64,000 nucleotides of DNA from an uncultured Ruegeria sp. (GCF_947500045.1 NZ_CANMQQ010000011.1:62001-126000), one strand, 5' to 3'; counted from the stretch's first letter, positions 36,887-47,030 are shown. Notes: a model not told the origin generated them from the sequence alone. Translations and numbers: made by a program.

Positions 36887-37876
36887 ATGAAACTTATTGT
36901 TCAGATACCAGCGCTCAATGAGCAGGAAACGATCGCGCAGACAATCAGTGAAATTCCGAGGTCCATTCCCGGGGTCGGTACAGTTGAAGTTCTTGTGATC
37001 GACGATGGTTCTACTGATCAGACAGTCGCTACCGCGTGGCAGGCAGGAGCTGATCACGTTGTGCGGATGAGCAGCCATGTGGGGCTGGCTCGTGCTTTCT
37101 CGTTGGGTATTGAAAAGGCGCTGTCCCTAGGTGCCGACGTGATTGTGAATACCGATGCCGACAACCAATACTGCGCCGCTGACATTCCGGCCCTGATCGC
37201 TCCTATTCAGGAACGCCAGGCGCAAATAGTAATTGGTGCTCGGCCGATTTCGCAGATCGAGACGTTTTCGCCGGTCAAAAAGGCCCTGCAGCGGCTTGGA
37301 AGTTGGGTTGTCCGTCTCGCCAGCGGCACCGAGATACTTGATGCGCCAAGTGGTTTCCGGGCCTATTCCCGGGAAGCGGCCGCGCGCCTTTGCGTCGTGA
37401 ATACATATACATACACCATAGAGACCATCATTCAGGCGGGCCGTAACAAGATTCCGATGACTTCTGTCCCGGTCCGCGTCAATACTGTCACCCGCCCATC
37501 GCGCCTGTTCAAAGGGATAACGGAATATGTGATGCGTTCGGCGCGTACGATATTGCGGGTCTTCGTGATCTATGCGCCCCTGCGGTTCTTTTTGACCCTG
37601 ACGGCGATATTCGCGCTGCCGGGTTTTTTTGGCGTAGCGCGCTTTGTCATGTTCTACATGACCGATGGCGGTGCGGGCCACGTGCAATCTTTGGTGCTAT
37701 CAGGTGTTTTGCTTGCGATGGCCACAATCATGTTTGCGGTGGGAATTCTGGCCGATCTGATCGCCGCCAACCGAAATTTACTGGAAGACATAAGAGCGCG
37801 CGATCTGCTGCGCGCGCCGCATAAACCGGCAGATGTGATGCGTTTTCAGGCCGTTGACTCCGCAGAAAATGGCTAA
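36887..37876 (+). CDS. Membrane-anchored family 2 glycosyltransferase
   Basis: From ATG 36887 the protein has 329 residues. Residues 1-220 form a GT-A fold (IPALNEQETI at 7-16; IDDGSTDQT near 38; NTDADNQ near 88, the metal-binding DxD). Residues about 230-305 hold two to three membrane helices, as in polyprenyl-phosphate sugar transferases such as dolichol-phosphate mannose synthase. It probably transfers a sugar to a lipid carrier for the GT-C enzyme encoded next, whose start overlaps its end. Confidence 0.82.
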   Translation: MKLIVQIPALNEQETIAQTISEIPRSIPGVGTVEVLVIDDGSTDQTVATAWQAGADHVVRMSSHVGLARAFSLGIEKALSLGADVIVNTDADNQYCAADIPALIAPIQERQAQIVIGARPISQIETFSPVKKALQRLGSWVVRLASGTEILDAPSGFRAYSREAAARLCVVNTYTYTIETIIQAGRNKIPMTSVPVRVNTVTRPSRLFKGITEYVMRSARTILRVFVIYAPLRFFLTLTAIFALPGFFGVARFVMFYMTDGGAGHVQSLVLSGVLLAMATIMFAVGILADLIAANRNLLEDIRARDLLRAPHKPADVMRFQAVDSAENG

Positions 37877-39542
37877 AGCTCTGACCGGCCACCTCGTTAC
37901 CGAAAGGTCGCGTCCAAGCGACGATTTTCGGGTGGAATGGCTGTTTGCAGCAGCCGCATTTGGGCTGTTCGCAGTGCTGGCCTATACGCAAAACGTCAAC
38001 TGGGACGAGTTTTATTTCCTCTCACGCGTGCACGCTTTTCTCGACGGACGACTAGACCGGCCTTTGCAAACCTTTTTCGTGCACGGGTTTACGTGGCTCG
38101 ACAAAGTCCCCGGTCATGAAATGACGCAGATTTTCGCCGCGCGCCTCGTCATGATCGGGTTCCTGGCTGTTACCTGCTTTTCAATTCATCGGATCGCCCG
38201 AGAATTCACTAACAGACGTAGTGCCGGGATTGCGGTTCTGGCCTTCCTGACCTCGGCCTATGTGCTGCCGCATGGGACCAGTTTTCGGGCCGACCCGATC
38301 GCTACAGCGTTTCTGACGTCGTCCATCGCCATCATTTTGACCACCCGCATGGCGGGGTTCCAGATCATATTGGTCGCCGCACTCAGCGCATTGGCGCTTC
38401 TCGTGACGATTAAGTCGGTGTTGTATCTACCGGCCTTTTTCGCCGCTCTTTTATGGAGGATTGAAGATCGCGGCGTCGCCCTGCGAGTTGTGGGCACCGG
38501 CCTGCTGTCTGCAGGTTTGAGCCTACTGCTGTATCAGTGGCATTCGTCCACCATGGCAATTGCCGAGGGAATGGACACCGCGACAAACGCCAAATCCGCA
38601 TTAAGCACCACCATTCTCAAAAGTGGGCTGTTTCCGCGTTCGTTGGAACTGTTGAACTGGATTCTGTTCAGCCTTGCACAAGTCGCGCTTGCGATTTGGG
38701 GACTAACAGCCAAACGGGGAAGAAAATGCATCATTGTTCTTCTGTTGTTTGCGACGCCGTTTCTGTCGGTTGTATTCTACCGCAATGCTTACCCATATTT
38801 CTTTCCGTTTGCGACGCCATTACTGATGATCGCGGTCGCTGTTGGTGTCCAACGTATAACCCGGCCAAAGGTATTGTACCGTCTGCTCGCGGTCATGGTC
38901 ATCAGTGCTGGCGCGCAACTCTGTCTGTATCTGCCCAAGGGCACACAAACTCAGCGTGCCACAATTGCCGAAGTTCATCGTCTGTTTGATCAGCCGGTAC
39001 CCTACATAGACCACAGCAATATGATGGCTTCTTTCCCCAAAGCGGGCTTCTTCATGTCCAGCTGGGGGATCACGCGATACAGATCCGCTATGCAACCCGT
39101 GTTCGCGGACATCATTGAACGGGTCAGGCCACCGCTGCTGATCGCAAGCAAAGGCGCACTTGTGCGGACAATGGAATCGCCAGTATCAATAGCCGGAACC
39201 CTAGTTTTGCTACCCGAGGATCAAGAGGTGTTGCGGCGTTCCTATGTGCATTATGCCGGAGCAATCTGGCTGGCGGGTCAGGAGACAACATTGACCGACG
39301 ACGTGGTTGCTCTGACCGTCCCATTTCCGGGGCGGTACAGGGTCGAAACCGAGCACCCGGTGAAAGTCAACAACCGCGTTGTGTCCAACGGTATTGTCCT
39401 TGACGTTGATGCAGCCCCGCTGGAACTGACAGGAAAGCCCGGAACAGCTGTCAGACTGATTTGGGATACTGGTATCGCACCGATTGCGCCACATAGCCTC
39501 GGCCGCGATATTTATGTCGGTTTTCCGATGGTTTCGCTATGA
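37869..39542 (+). CDS. Multi-pass GT-C-like glycosyltransferase
   Basis: ATG 37869 gives 557 residues; an upstream ATG at 37854 is possible. Around ten predicted helices in residues 25-350 are followed by a soluble domain. An early outer loop contains NWDEFYFLSR: a conserved acidic pair in the first loop is the signature of lipid-phosphate-sugar-dependent GT-C enzymes (PMT/ArnT type). With the GT2 encoded just before it, it could glycosylate a lipid or glycan on the periplasmic side. Substrate unknown. Confidence 0.6.
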   Translation: MAKALTGHLVTERSRPSDDFRVEWLFAAAAFGLFAVLAYTQNVNWDEFYFLSRVHAFLDGRLDRPLQTFFVHGFTWLDKVPGHEMTQIFAARLVMIGFLAVTCFSIHRIAREFTNRRSAGIAVLAFLTSAYVLPHGTSFRADPIATAFLTSSIAIILTTRMAGFQIILVAALSALALLVTIKSVLYLPAFFAALLWRIEDRGVALRVVGTGLLSAGLSLLLYQWHSSTMAIAEGMDTATNAKSALSTTILKSGLFPRSLELLNWILFSLAQVALAIWGLTAKRGRKCIIVLLLFATPFLSVVFYRNAYPYFFPFATPLLMIAVAVGVQRITRPKVLYRLLAVMVISAGAQLCLYLPKGTQTQRATIAEVHRLFDQPVPYIDHSNMMASFPKAGFFMSSWGITRYRSAMQPVFADIIERVRPPLLIASKGALVRTMESPVSIAGTLVLLPEDQEVLRRSYVHYAGAIWLAGQETTLTDDVVALTVPFPGRYRVETEHPVKVNNRVVSNGIVLDVDAAPLELTGKPGTAVRLIWDTGIAPIAPHSLGRDIYVGFPMVSL

Positions 39543-39689
39543 TCTTCAGTAAGACCCTTGTTTTGGCCCCGAAGCGGGCTGGGCATGATCATCGCCGGAT
39601 AACGCGCCTTATTGCCAGCTGCGGCACATGATGAAGTCCGAATGCGCGGCGCACGCCCTGAAGGGCGACAAACTTAGTTTGCAGCGGTC

Positions 39690-40895
39690 ATGAATGTTCT
39701 TTTCCTAACTTCAACTTTTCCGCGGTTCGCAGGTGACCAACAAGCACCGTTTGTGCTGGAACAGGCACGGGCCTGGCGGGCCAAGCGTCCGCTGGATAAA
39801 CTCTTTGTTCTGGCACCGCATGACGCGGGAGCAGAGCGGCGGGAAACGCTGGATGGAATTGAAATCCGGCGTTTTCGCTACATGCCATCAGACAAACAGC
39901 AAACGCTTGCTTATCCCGCGATCCTGCCGAACATCCGCCAGAACCCGTGGCGCATTTTTCAGGTCCTGCCGTTTCTGTGGGCCCAGTATGCAGCCGCAAA
40001 ATCCATCGCGCGCGAGACAGAGATTGATCTAGTCTATGCACATTGGGTGATGCCGCAGGGGCTTGTGGCGCTTGCGCTCGATCGGTTTTGCCGTTTGCCT
40101 TATGTTCTTCAGAACCATTCGTCCGATCTGTCGGTGTTTACGAAATTCGGGCTACCGGGTCGGCACATGGCGCGCGCGGTGCTGCAGCGAGCGGGTATCT
40201 TTTTCTGCGTAAATTCCGAACAGAAGACATTTGCAGAGTCACTACTGCCCGACATCAGATGTCATGTTTTGCCCATGGGCGTCTCGCTTGATCTGGCGCG
40301 CGCCGTGAAAGACCAATCGCTGCAGGATGCAAAATATGCAGTCGCCACGATATCGCGGCTATCGAAAAAGAAAGGGATTCAACACCTGATTGATGCCGCT
40401 GAGGTTTTGGCGAAGAACGGTCAAGTATTCCCACTCGGTATTGCTGGCGATGGCGAAGATGCCGAAGAACTCAGGACCCGGCCAACCCACGCGGACGTCC
40501 ACTTCACCGGTTTTCTCTCAGGCACGGAGAAAGCCGAATTCTTCGGTCATAGCTTTGCAATGGCCTTCCCGTCCGTCAATGCAGCCGGGGACGTAGAGGG
40601 CATGCCAGTTGCGCTGCTCGAGGCGCTGACTTCGGGCAAACCCACGATCGCCTCTAAAGCCACGAACATCGAACTTCTGCCCGAATGGCCGGAGATCCGA
40701 GAGGATGTAGAGTTGCTGGAGGATCCTTCGGACACAATGGCCTTCGCGCAGGCCATTGAACGGACCCTTAACCTGACGCCGACTCAGGCGCAGGCCCGAT
40801 CAGAACGGCTGCGGCGCGCGATGGGGGGTGTCACCTGGGATCGCCTGATCGAAAAGTATCTGCGCGTGATAGACAACTTTAGCTCGGGGCGGTAA
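39690..40895 (+). CDS. Family 4 glycosyltransferase
   Basis: A 401-residue GT-B protein. The N-terminal domain starts NVLFLTSTFPRFAGDQQ. The C-terminal domain has ISRLSKKKGIQHLIDA (nucleotide-sugar binding) and the E-x7-E-like block PSVNAAGDVEGMPVALLEALTSGKP. It should add a sugar to a growing exopolysaccharide or LPS chain in the cytoplasm. It converges with the pyruvyl transferase gene, overlapping by 17 bp. Confidence 0.85.
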   Translation: MNVLFLTSTFPRFAGDQQAPFVLEQARAWRAKRPLDKLFVLAPHDAGAERRETLDGIEIRRFRYMPSDKQQTLAYPAILPNIRQNPWRIFQVLPFLWAQYAAAKSIARETEIDLVYAHWVMPQGLVALALDRFCRLPYVLQNHSSDLSVFTKFGLPGRHMARAVLQRAGIFFCVNSEQKTFAESLLPDIRCHVLPMGVSLDLARAVKDQSLQDAKYAVATISRLSKKKGIQHLIDAAEVLAKNGQVFPLGIAGDGEDAEELRTRPTHADVHFTGFLSGTEKAEFFGHSFAMAFPSVNAAGDVEGMPVALLEALTSGKPTIASKATNIELLPEWPEIREDVELLEDPSDTMAFAQAIERTLNLTPTQAQARSERLRRAMGGVTWDRLIEKYLRVIDNFSSGR

Positions 40896-41988
40896 GCCGC
40901 GCCTTGAGGTCTGCCACCATGTCGGCATACTGTGCATTGAGGCTATCTGAGGCAGCTTTGATCCGATCCCAGAACGGCGCTGGATCTTCGGAGAGCTGCC
41001 TGACCTGCCGAAGAACAAGATTCGGATCGAAGTTGCGCGCATCATGGACATATTCCGCGATCCCGAGGTCTTCATACGCGCCCCACCCCTTTCTTTCGTA
41101 GGAAAGATGTATCGCTGGCCAACCCGCCAAGAGCGCAGCAATAGCTCCGTGAAGCCTGACCGACACGACGACGCCGGGCGTTCCATCCTGCAAAATCTTG
41201 CTAAAACTGCCGTCATCGCCTTGTCCCAGTCGATGATAGAACGCAGCGTCACTTCGCGGGCCGGGAACGTCGGCCTGTACCGCCCATATCGGGTTCTCTA
41301 ACCCCTCAGCCAACTGGTTCAGCCGGGCTAGATACTTTCCGGCACGCGGCAAGGCGCGTGCGACCAGCACTGGTCGGCCAATCGGGTTTTCCGGGCGGAT
41401 GTTCTGAGTTTTCCGGGCAAGTTTCATGACCGCCAGATCACCTGCGCGGCGGACATTACTCAGGTCGCTAAGCTCAGAGAATGTAGTGTCGTCGCGCACG
41501 TAGAGACGATCAACTGCAGCTAACCTCTTGCGCATCATCGCGCCCACTGGTCCATGCGCAGGCCCGATACTTTGTGGCAGATATACGGTTGGCACTGCCG
41601 CGCGCGCGGCAGTGGATAGTTGTACCATGTGATTAAAAAGAACGCCCGATTGTCGGACAGCACTGTCCGCAACAAGATAGCCGCCACCGACGGCGATCAT
41701 CCCATTGGCCTGCCGCGCCAGTTTCCCCACCTTGCCCGCACGCCCTGCCGACAAAGTGTCAATGATTAGTTCCAGACCGGCCTGCGCCAGCCGCGGCGAC
41801 AGACGTCCGAATGGCTCACCCGGGGCGGTATGGATCGTCACCGGGTCATCAAAGCTTTCGGGATCAAGTGCCAGAATGGCACAGTCACTGGCGGCAATTC
41901 CCGCGTCTTCCAGCGCCTCCAATGTCAGATCGACAAGCAGCCCGTCCCCGGAATTTCTGCGGCTGAACGTGTGCAGAATTAGATACAT
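40879..41988 (-). CDS. Polysaccharide pyruvyl transferase family protein
   Basis: This 369-residue protein has the GT-B-like fold of polysaccharide pyruvyl transferases (WcaK/CsaB): an N-terminal FSRRNSGDGLLVDLTLEAL, GGGYLVADSA in the middle, YLPQSIGP, and the C-terminal VSVRLHGAIAALLAGWPAIHLSYERKG. The family attaches ketal-linked pyruvate from phosphoenolpyruvate to surface glycans, adding negative charge. It runs opposite to the neighbouring genes but clearly belongs to the glycan cluster. Confidence 0.82.
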   Translation of the reverse strand: MYLILHTFSRRNSGDGLLVDLTLEALEDAGIAASDCAILALDPESFDDPVTIHTAPGEPFGRLSPRLAQAGLELIIDTLSAGRAGKVGKLARQANGMIAVGGGYLVADSAVRQSGVLFNHMVQLSTAARAAVPTVYLPQSIGPAHGPVGAMMRKRLAAVDRLYVRDDTTFSELSDLSNVRRAGDLAVMKLARKTQNIRPENPIGRPVLVARALPRAGKYLARLNQLAEGLENPIWAVQADVPGPRSDAAFYHRLGQGDDGSFSKILQDGTPGVVVSVRLHGAIAALLAGWPAIHLSYERKGWGAYEDLGIAEYVHDARNFDPNLVLRQVRQLSEDPAPFWDRIKAASDSLNAQYADMVADLKARLTAPS

Positions 41989-42085
41989 CTTGAATCCGCC
42001 TGATCTTTTGCAGTGGAAGTTCGGCGGACGATCAGAGTAGAAGTCACGGGAACTTGTTCAAAAACCCTAAACGAAGTCGCCGCCA

Positions 42086-42622
42086 ATGTTCAAGCACGTA
42101 GCCAGAAAGCTGGTTCAGGCCATTACCCGTACACGCAAATTCTATTATCGCCGCTTGCGGGAAATCGCGCCCACCGCGCGCGGGCATTGCATTCTTGAGA
42201 TCGGAAGTGGCAAGCAGGTGAAGGGCCAGGAAGCCTATTCGGCGGTCCATATTTTCACCGATGTGGCCGAGTTCAGGCAGACGGATATGAACCCTGCCCA
42301 TGGGCACGAAGTTCTGGATATCACAAGCATGACGATCCGGGATCGATACGACATGATCCTGTGTCTGAACGTGCTGGAACACGTTTATGAAACCGAAACC
42401 GCCGTGCGAAACCTTCATACCGCCCTCAGGCCCGGCGGTCGCCTGATCGTCGCCGTTCCTTTTGCTTTCCCCCTGCATGATGAACCGCATGACTATTACC
42501 GGTTCACGCGTTTTGCGCTCGAACGCATGCTGGCTGACTTCGAGAAGGCGGAAGTCGAGGTTCACGGCCCCGCAAAGATGCCATTTGGTCACTTTGTCAT
42601 TGCAACGAAACGAGCGACCTGA
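42086..42622 (+). CDS. SAM-dependent methyltransferase (class I)
   Basis: The 178-residue protein carries the SAM-binding motif ILEIGSGK near residue 36. LCLNVLEHVYE and LRPGGRLIVAVPF follow, matching Methyltransf_11-type enzymes. The PHDYYRFTRFALERML stretch is common in methyltransferases of glycan clusters. Sugar or lipid methylation is likely but the acceptor is unknown. Ribosome binding site weak. Confidence 0.78.
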   Translation: MFKHVARKLVQAITRTRKFYYRRLREIAPTARGHCILEIGSGKQVKGQEAYSAVHIFTDVAEFRQTDMNPAHGHEVLDITSMTIRDRYDMILCLNVLEHVYETETAVRNLHTALRPGGRLIVAVPFAFPLHDEPHDYYRFTRFALERMLADFEKAEVEVHGPAKMPFGHFVIATKRAT

Positions 42623-42659
42623 TGCGGGTTCGGATGTGCCATAACCTTCCGTTCGAGAT

Positions 42660-43547
42660 ATGAACGCCGAATCTGTTGCCCGCGCCCGACGTCCGCTCTG
42701 GCAACGGGGATTGTTGATCATCGCTGCACTCGGATTTGCCCTAGGTGTCTATCTCTCGATCCGTGCACGGCCAGAGTTGATCTCGGACCTCAATTTCGGG
42801 CCGCTATTCATTCTAGCAGCGGTCTGTGTGCCCTTTACGGTCTTGTTGAATACCGAAGAATTCCGGCTATCCGGCCTGCTGGTCGGGCACCATTTTCCGC
42901 GAATATCGGCGCTAGAGATCACCATTGTGGCAAGCGTTGCCAACATGCTGCCGATCCCGGGGGGGACCATGGTGCGCATTGGCGCCCTAAAGACCAAGGG
43001 CGCGAACCTGAAGGATGGAACAGCCGCAACGCTGCTGATCTCGTTTCTTTGGATCGGGGCTGCGTTTTTATATTCCGGCGCCTGGCTTTTGGTGTTGGGT
43101 GGAAAGGAAACAGGCGGGCCGAAGCTAGGGCCGGTCTTCTGCCTGTTCGGTGCGGTGCTTCTGGTCATCGTTGCGGCACTAGGGGCCCGCATGTTTAAAC
43201 AACGCGGCACGGTCGCGCGACTTATACTGATCAAGATCGGTTTGGTTCTGACCGATGCGGCCCGGATATACCTATGCTTTTTGGTGCTAGGGGTTGATGC
43301 AACCTTTGGTCAGGCTTCGGTTCTTACGGTCTCCAGCGTCGTCGGGGCTTCCGTGTCGATTGTCCCCGCAGGCCTAGGCATTCGCGAAGGGACGGCCGCC
43401 CTGCTCGCTCCGCTGATCGCGCTTGGGGCCGCCACCGGATATCTTTCGACTTCGCTAAATCGCGTTGTCGGACTAATGGTACTTGCGCCTGTCGCGTTAG
43501 CCCTAAGTTTGCGCAAGAAAGCAGTTTCCGACGTGCCCGAAATCTGA
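42660..43547 (+). CDS. Lysylphosphatidylglycerol synthase/AglD-like membrane protein
   Basis: A 295-residue integral membrane protein with about seven to eight helices, matching the flippase-like membrane domain of LPG synthase (UPF0104/AglD). NMLPIPGGTMVRIGALK and SIVPAGLGIREGTAALL correspond to the conserved N-x-x-P-G-G and G-x-G-x-x-E-G signatures. In glycan clusters such proteins may move lipid-linked intermediates. It is the last intact gene before the IS110 copy. Confidence 0.75.
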   Translation: MNAESVARARRPLWQRGLLIIAALGFALGVYLSIRARPELISDLNFGPLFILAAVCVPFTVLLNTEEFRLSGLLVGHHFPRISALEITIVASVANMLPIPGGTMVRIGALKTKGANLKDGTAATLLISFLWIGAAFLYSGAWLLVLGGKETGGPKLGPVFCLFGAVLLVIVAALGARMFKQRGTVARLILIKIGLVLTDAARIYLCFLVLGVDATFGQASVLTVSSVVGASVSIVPAGLGIREGTAALLAPLIALGAATGYLSTSLNRVVGLMVLAPVALALSLRKKAVSDVPEI

Positions 43548-43617
43548 AAACTGAAGGGGCCGCAAAATCCCTGCCCGGTGTACTCTTCCGGGCTCTGCTG
43601 CACAAGAAGGTTCTGAA

Positions 43618-44965
43618 GGTGTAGACGCCTCTGCTGGCCTCGATGTGCCATTGTGGGTTTGCAAACACCCTGATTGGAGGCGTCTATGGAAGAGATTAGT
43701 ATGATTGGCCCGGATTTAGCGAAGAACGTTTTCCAGGTGCACGGAGCAGATCACACGGGTCACCCTATTCTGCGGAAGAAACTGCGAAGGGGTCCGGTTC
43801 TTGAGTTTTTTGCCACGCTGCCGAGATGCGTGGTTGCGATGGAGGCTTGCTCTAGCTCGCATTACTGGGGCCGCGAGATTGGTCGCCTGGGTCACGATGT
43901 CAGGCTCATCCCACCAGCGTATGTGAAACCGTTTGTGAAGCGGCAGAAGAACGATGCCCCTGATGCAGAGGCCATCTGCGAGGCTGCGAACCGCCCGACG
44001 ATGCGTTTTGTTCCCGTTAAAAGTGAGGAGACCCAGAGCGCAGCAATGGTGTTTCGGGCCCGGGAACTTCTGGTTCGCCAACGCACATAGCTGATCAATG
44101 CCTTACGCGGTCACCTAGGAGAGCTTGGTCACATGGTCCCGCAGGGGGGCCCGCAACATCCATAGGCTGGTCGAGATGGTGGGCGATTGCGAGGCGGCCA
44201 TACCGGAAGCGGCGCAGGCTTGCCTGAATGGGTTGATTGAAATGCTGACCCGGTTGAACAGCCAGATACGAGAACTGGATGCGGAGATAGCCCGCCGCGC
44301 GCGGGACAATGAAATGGCACGCCGGCTGATGACAGTGCCTGGCATCGGGCCACTCATTGCCACTGCGTTGGTTGCCCTTGCGCCTCCGCCAGAATCGTTC
44401 CGTCGAGGGCGCGACTTCGCCGCTTGGCTCGGCCTTGTCCCCCGGCAGCATTCGACCGGTGGCAAGCAACGTCTCGGGTCAACGGCAAAGATGGGAGAAC
44501 GTTCGCTCAGGCGGTTGCTGATCATCGGCGCCAACAGTGTTGTCATGTGGCAGGCTCGAAATAGAAGGGGAACGGATCCCTGGCTTGATCGCCTGATCGA
44601 GCGTAAACCGCCACTGCTGGTTCGCATGGCTTTAGCGAACAAGATGGCCAGGATCGTTTGGGCCTTGATGAGCAAAGGGGAAGTCTACCGGGCTCCATCT
44701 GCGCGCGCCTAACACGCGCGACTGTGGGGCAGCGGAAACGGAAGAGGACAAAGGCGGTATGGCACCCGGATCGAAAGATCGGATCAGGAAAACCAGCTTG
44801 CAACAGAGTGCTTCGAGCACGTGGTTTTGAATTGGACCTGATCTGCTAACACCATACGGGCCGGCGGCATGTCAAAGCGCCGCGCTACAGGCCGAACACA
44901 TGTCAGTACCCGAGCCGGTGCGAAATACCGACCTAAAATACCTCTTGCGTTTAGGGCGTCTACAC
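43618..44965 (+). mobile_element. IS110-family (IS1111-like) element with subterminal inverted repeats
   Basis: An 11-bp sequence gtgtagacgcc at 43619-43629 recurs inverted (ggcgtctacac) at 44955-44965, bracketing a broken DEDD transposase. Terminal or subterminal inverted repeats of this kind mark the IS1111 group. A further stem forms from gtagacgcctc (43621) and gaggcgtcta (43677), just before the transposase start. Between the transposase end and 45040 nothing else is seen. Confidence 0.65.
43686..44712 (+). pseudogene. IS110-family transposase, stop codon plus frameshift
   Basis: The first frame starts EEISMIGPDLAKNVFQVHG and keeps the DEDD residues: Asp in IGPDLAK, Glu in VAMEACS, and the two Asp in NDAPDAEA. 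It ends at TAG 44088, where relatives have Gln (RQRTQ). The downstream frame holds the transposase_20 domain (MTVPGIGPLIATAL, AAWLGLVPRQHST). A second lesion in the six-G run near 44142 shifts the frame. The stop and the homopolymer shift could include a sequencing error, but both would have to be wrong for an intact gene. Confidence 0.8.
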
Positions 44966-45040
44966 ATGTCGCAAACTTTTGTAGCTTTCTGTTTGAATTG
45001 AAAGGCCTGTGGTATCGGCGGTCCGAGTTTCATTTGGGGA

Positions 45041-45724
45041 ATGCGGTTGTTGGTTATTTCATTCAAAGGTGCGTACTTCCCAAAGGATGTGATCTTACAC
45101 GCGGTCTGCTTCTACCTGCGTTACGGTGTTTCATACCGAAATTTGGTAGAAGAAATTATGGCAGAACGTGGCGTTGACCTGGATCACGCAACGCTGAAGG
45201 GCTGGGCAGGCCGATACGCGGGTCTCGTAGTCGATACCGAAAGCGTACCATAAATCGTTCATGCCGCATGGATGAGACATATGTAAAAGTTAAGGGGAAT
45301 GGATCTAATTTGCCGAGCCATCGATAAATACGGATAGGCGCTCGATTCTATGCTTTCAAACCGTCGGAATAAACCGGCTGCTACAAAGTTCTTTGCTCGG
45401 ATACTGGAATGCATTGATCTTCCACGAAAGATCGTTGTCGACAAGAGCGCTGCGAATACCGCGGGTACAAAAACAATCAACAAGATGCTGAAAGGGTTTG
45501 GTTGTCTGGTATCGATTGAGATGGTCTGACGGAAATATCTCAATAACAGCATTGAACAAGATCATCGTTTTATCAAACGTCGGATCAGGCCAATGCTCGG
45601 ATTCAAATCTTTCGCTTCAGCTGTATCTGCCTTAGTCGGCATTGAACTGGTCAACATGATCCGCAAAGGTCAATTCACGCCCGGACTCTCTCCGTTTCGG
45701 CAAATTGCGGAACTGGCGTATTAG
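45041..45724 (+). pseudogene. IS6-family transposase pseudogene
   Basis: The N-terminus SFKGAYFPKDVILHAVCFYL is well kept, with one extra codon in RNLVEEIM. After about 65 residues frames break repeatedly: CRMDETYVKVKG lies in another frame, the middle has TAG/TGA stops, and the end (RFIKRRIRPMLGFKSFA with LVNMIRKGQFTPG) lies in yet another. A right end reading GGATCTGTTGCGAAGTTG on the minus strand sits at 45759-45776. The 180 bp from there to 45957 shows nothing I recognise. Confidence 0.8.
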
Positions 45725-45957
45725 CCCGCCGGTACAATGCTATCAATGTGGGCGGTTACAACTTCGCAACAGATCCCGACCGCACCGCGTTCCGCAAGCG
45801 CATCTTCAACATCAGCCGTGCTCAGGGCAAGCCAATGATACGCCCAAACTGCATAAGAAACGATTTCACGGGGAAACGGCCGCATTTGAGGCGCGACATC
45901 TCTGCAGGAGTATACATATCACGCGGCTGGCTCAACGCCACGGCGCAATCAAGTTGG

Positions 45958-47007
45958 TCAGGCCTCCAGCGCCTCTAAATCAAACGGCACAAGTAGCTTC
46001 TCGTTTGTTGTACTTCGGATCAGCAGTTGGTTTTCCAAGGCTTCAATGGAACTGACCTTAGCTGCACCGCGCCAACGAAGTGCACCGATGACATGGGTAA
46101 TTTCAACTTGGCAATGGGAGGTCAGTTGAATGACACCACGCCCATTTGGAGAACCGTTTTCGCCGGTTCCCAAGATGGGCGAAGCTGCACCTTCTTCGAC
46201 CCCCAGGCAGGCGAAATGCCGACTTGACCAGGGAGCATAGTAACGTCCGCCGTTTGAATGCCACAACATTGTCATCGGCAATGCTTGGGCCGATTTAAGT
46301 GATAGGAACACATCACCTTCCACTGGGCGAATTACCGCCGTCCACCCCAATCGCTCCTCGGGCGCGTCCAATCCGACAACAAAGTCTTCACTCTGCGGGG
46401 ACCAAGGGTATTTTGACAGATTCACTTCGCCTTCCACTCCGGGGAAAGATGTTAGAGTATTGCTTTCAGCCGGATATCGCAGTGCTGAATAGCCCAGCGC
46501 CGGATCAACTTCCTGCGGATTTTGAGGCGTTCTCCAACACTGCTTTCGAGAGGTTTGGATGATCCCGCCATTGGGCAAAGATACGTTTGCATGATTTGCA
46601 ACCGGCACCGCCCCATCACCACCAATGAAGGTGTGGCGCTGGTAGACGAATGGATGCCCAGGGCGCAATATAATCTCTTTTAGCAATCTTGCACCGAAGA
46701 CCGTTTTTTCGAGCTCAACACGCAGGTAATTTTCGGTCTTTTCCTTTAGTATCCAACGTGAGTTGGGCGGCCACCCATGAAGCGGCGATGCCCCCTCGGT
46801 TGACCCGAATGGGGCGCAGAAAAAATCACCGCCCAGCTTCTTCAGATGAGGTGCAATGCCCTCGGGCAAGGCTTCGTCTGTGCCAACCCAAGGTGCGCGA
46901 TGCAGTGGCGAAATCTCAACGCCGCCGTCATTCACAGTGAAGCTTTCGATCAACCCCAACTGCAAATCGAATGAAAGGCGGATACCCGTCGCAATCAATT
47001 CGATCAC
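45958..47007 (-). CDS. Aldose 1-epimerase-like (galactose mutarotase fold) protein
   Basis: Start GTG 47007 behind TAGGAGAAG gives 349 residues. The all-beta mutarotase fold is suggested by GGDFFCAPFGSTEG, ASPLHGWPPNSRW (the catalytic-type His-Gly-x-x), FVYQRHTFIGGDG and VANHANVSLP. The family interconverts sugar anomers. It is the last gene of the LacI-mocD-mocE-like minus operon and probably acts on the sugar product of that pathway. The C-terminal Glu base is not obvious, so activity is not certain. Confidence 0.65.
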   Translation of the reverse strand: MIELIATGIRLSFDLQLGLIESFTVNDGGVEISPLHRAPWVGTDEALPEGIAPHLKKLGGDFFCAPFGSTEGASPLHGWPPNSRWILKEKTENYLRVELEKTVFGARLLKEIILRPGHPFVYQRHTFIGGDGAVPVANHANVSLPNGGIIQTSRKQCWRTPQNPQEVDPALGYSALRYPAESNTLTSFPGVEGEVNLSKYPWSPQSEDFVVGLDAPEERLGWTAVIRPVEGDVFLSLKSAQALPMTMLWHSNGGRYYAPWSSRHFACLGVEEGAASPILGTGENGSPNGRGVIQLTSHCQVEITHVIGALRWRGAAKVSSIEALENQLLIRSTTNEKLLVPFDLEALEA

Positions 47008-47030
47008 GAACTTCTCCTAATCAAATAAAA

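Noticed and set aside
35723..45776. Composite transposon formed by the two IS6 copies around the glycan cluster
   Set aside because: Both copies are broken, their ends differ and no target duplications are visible; the glycan genes look native in composition.
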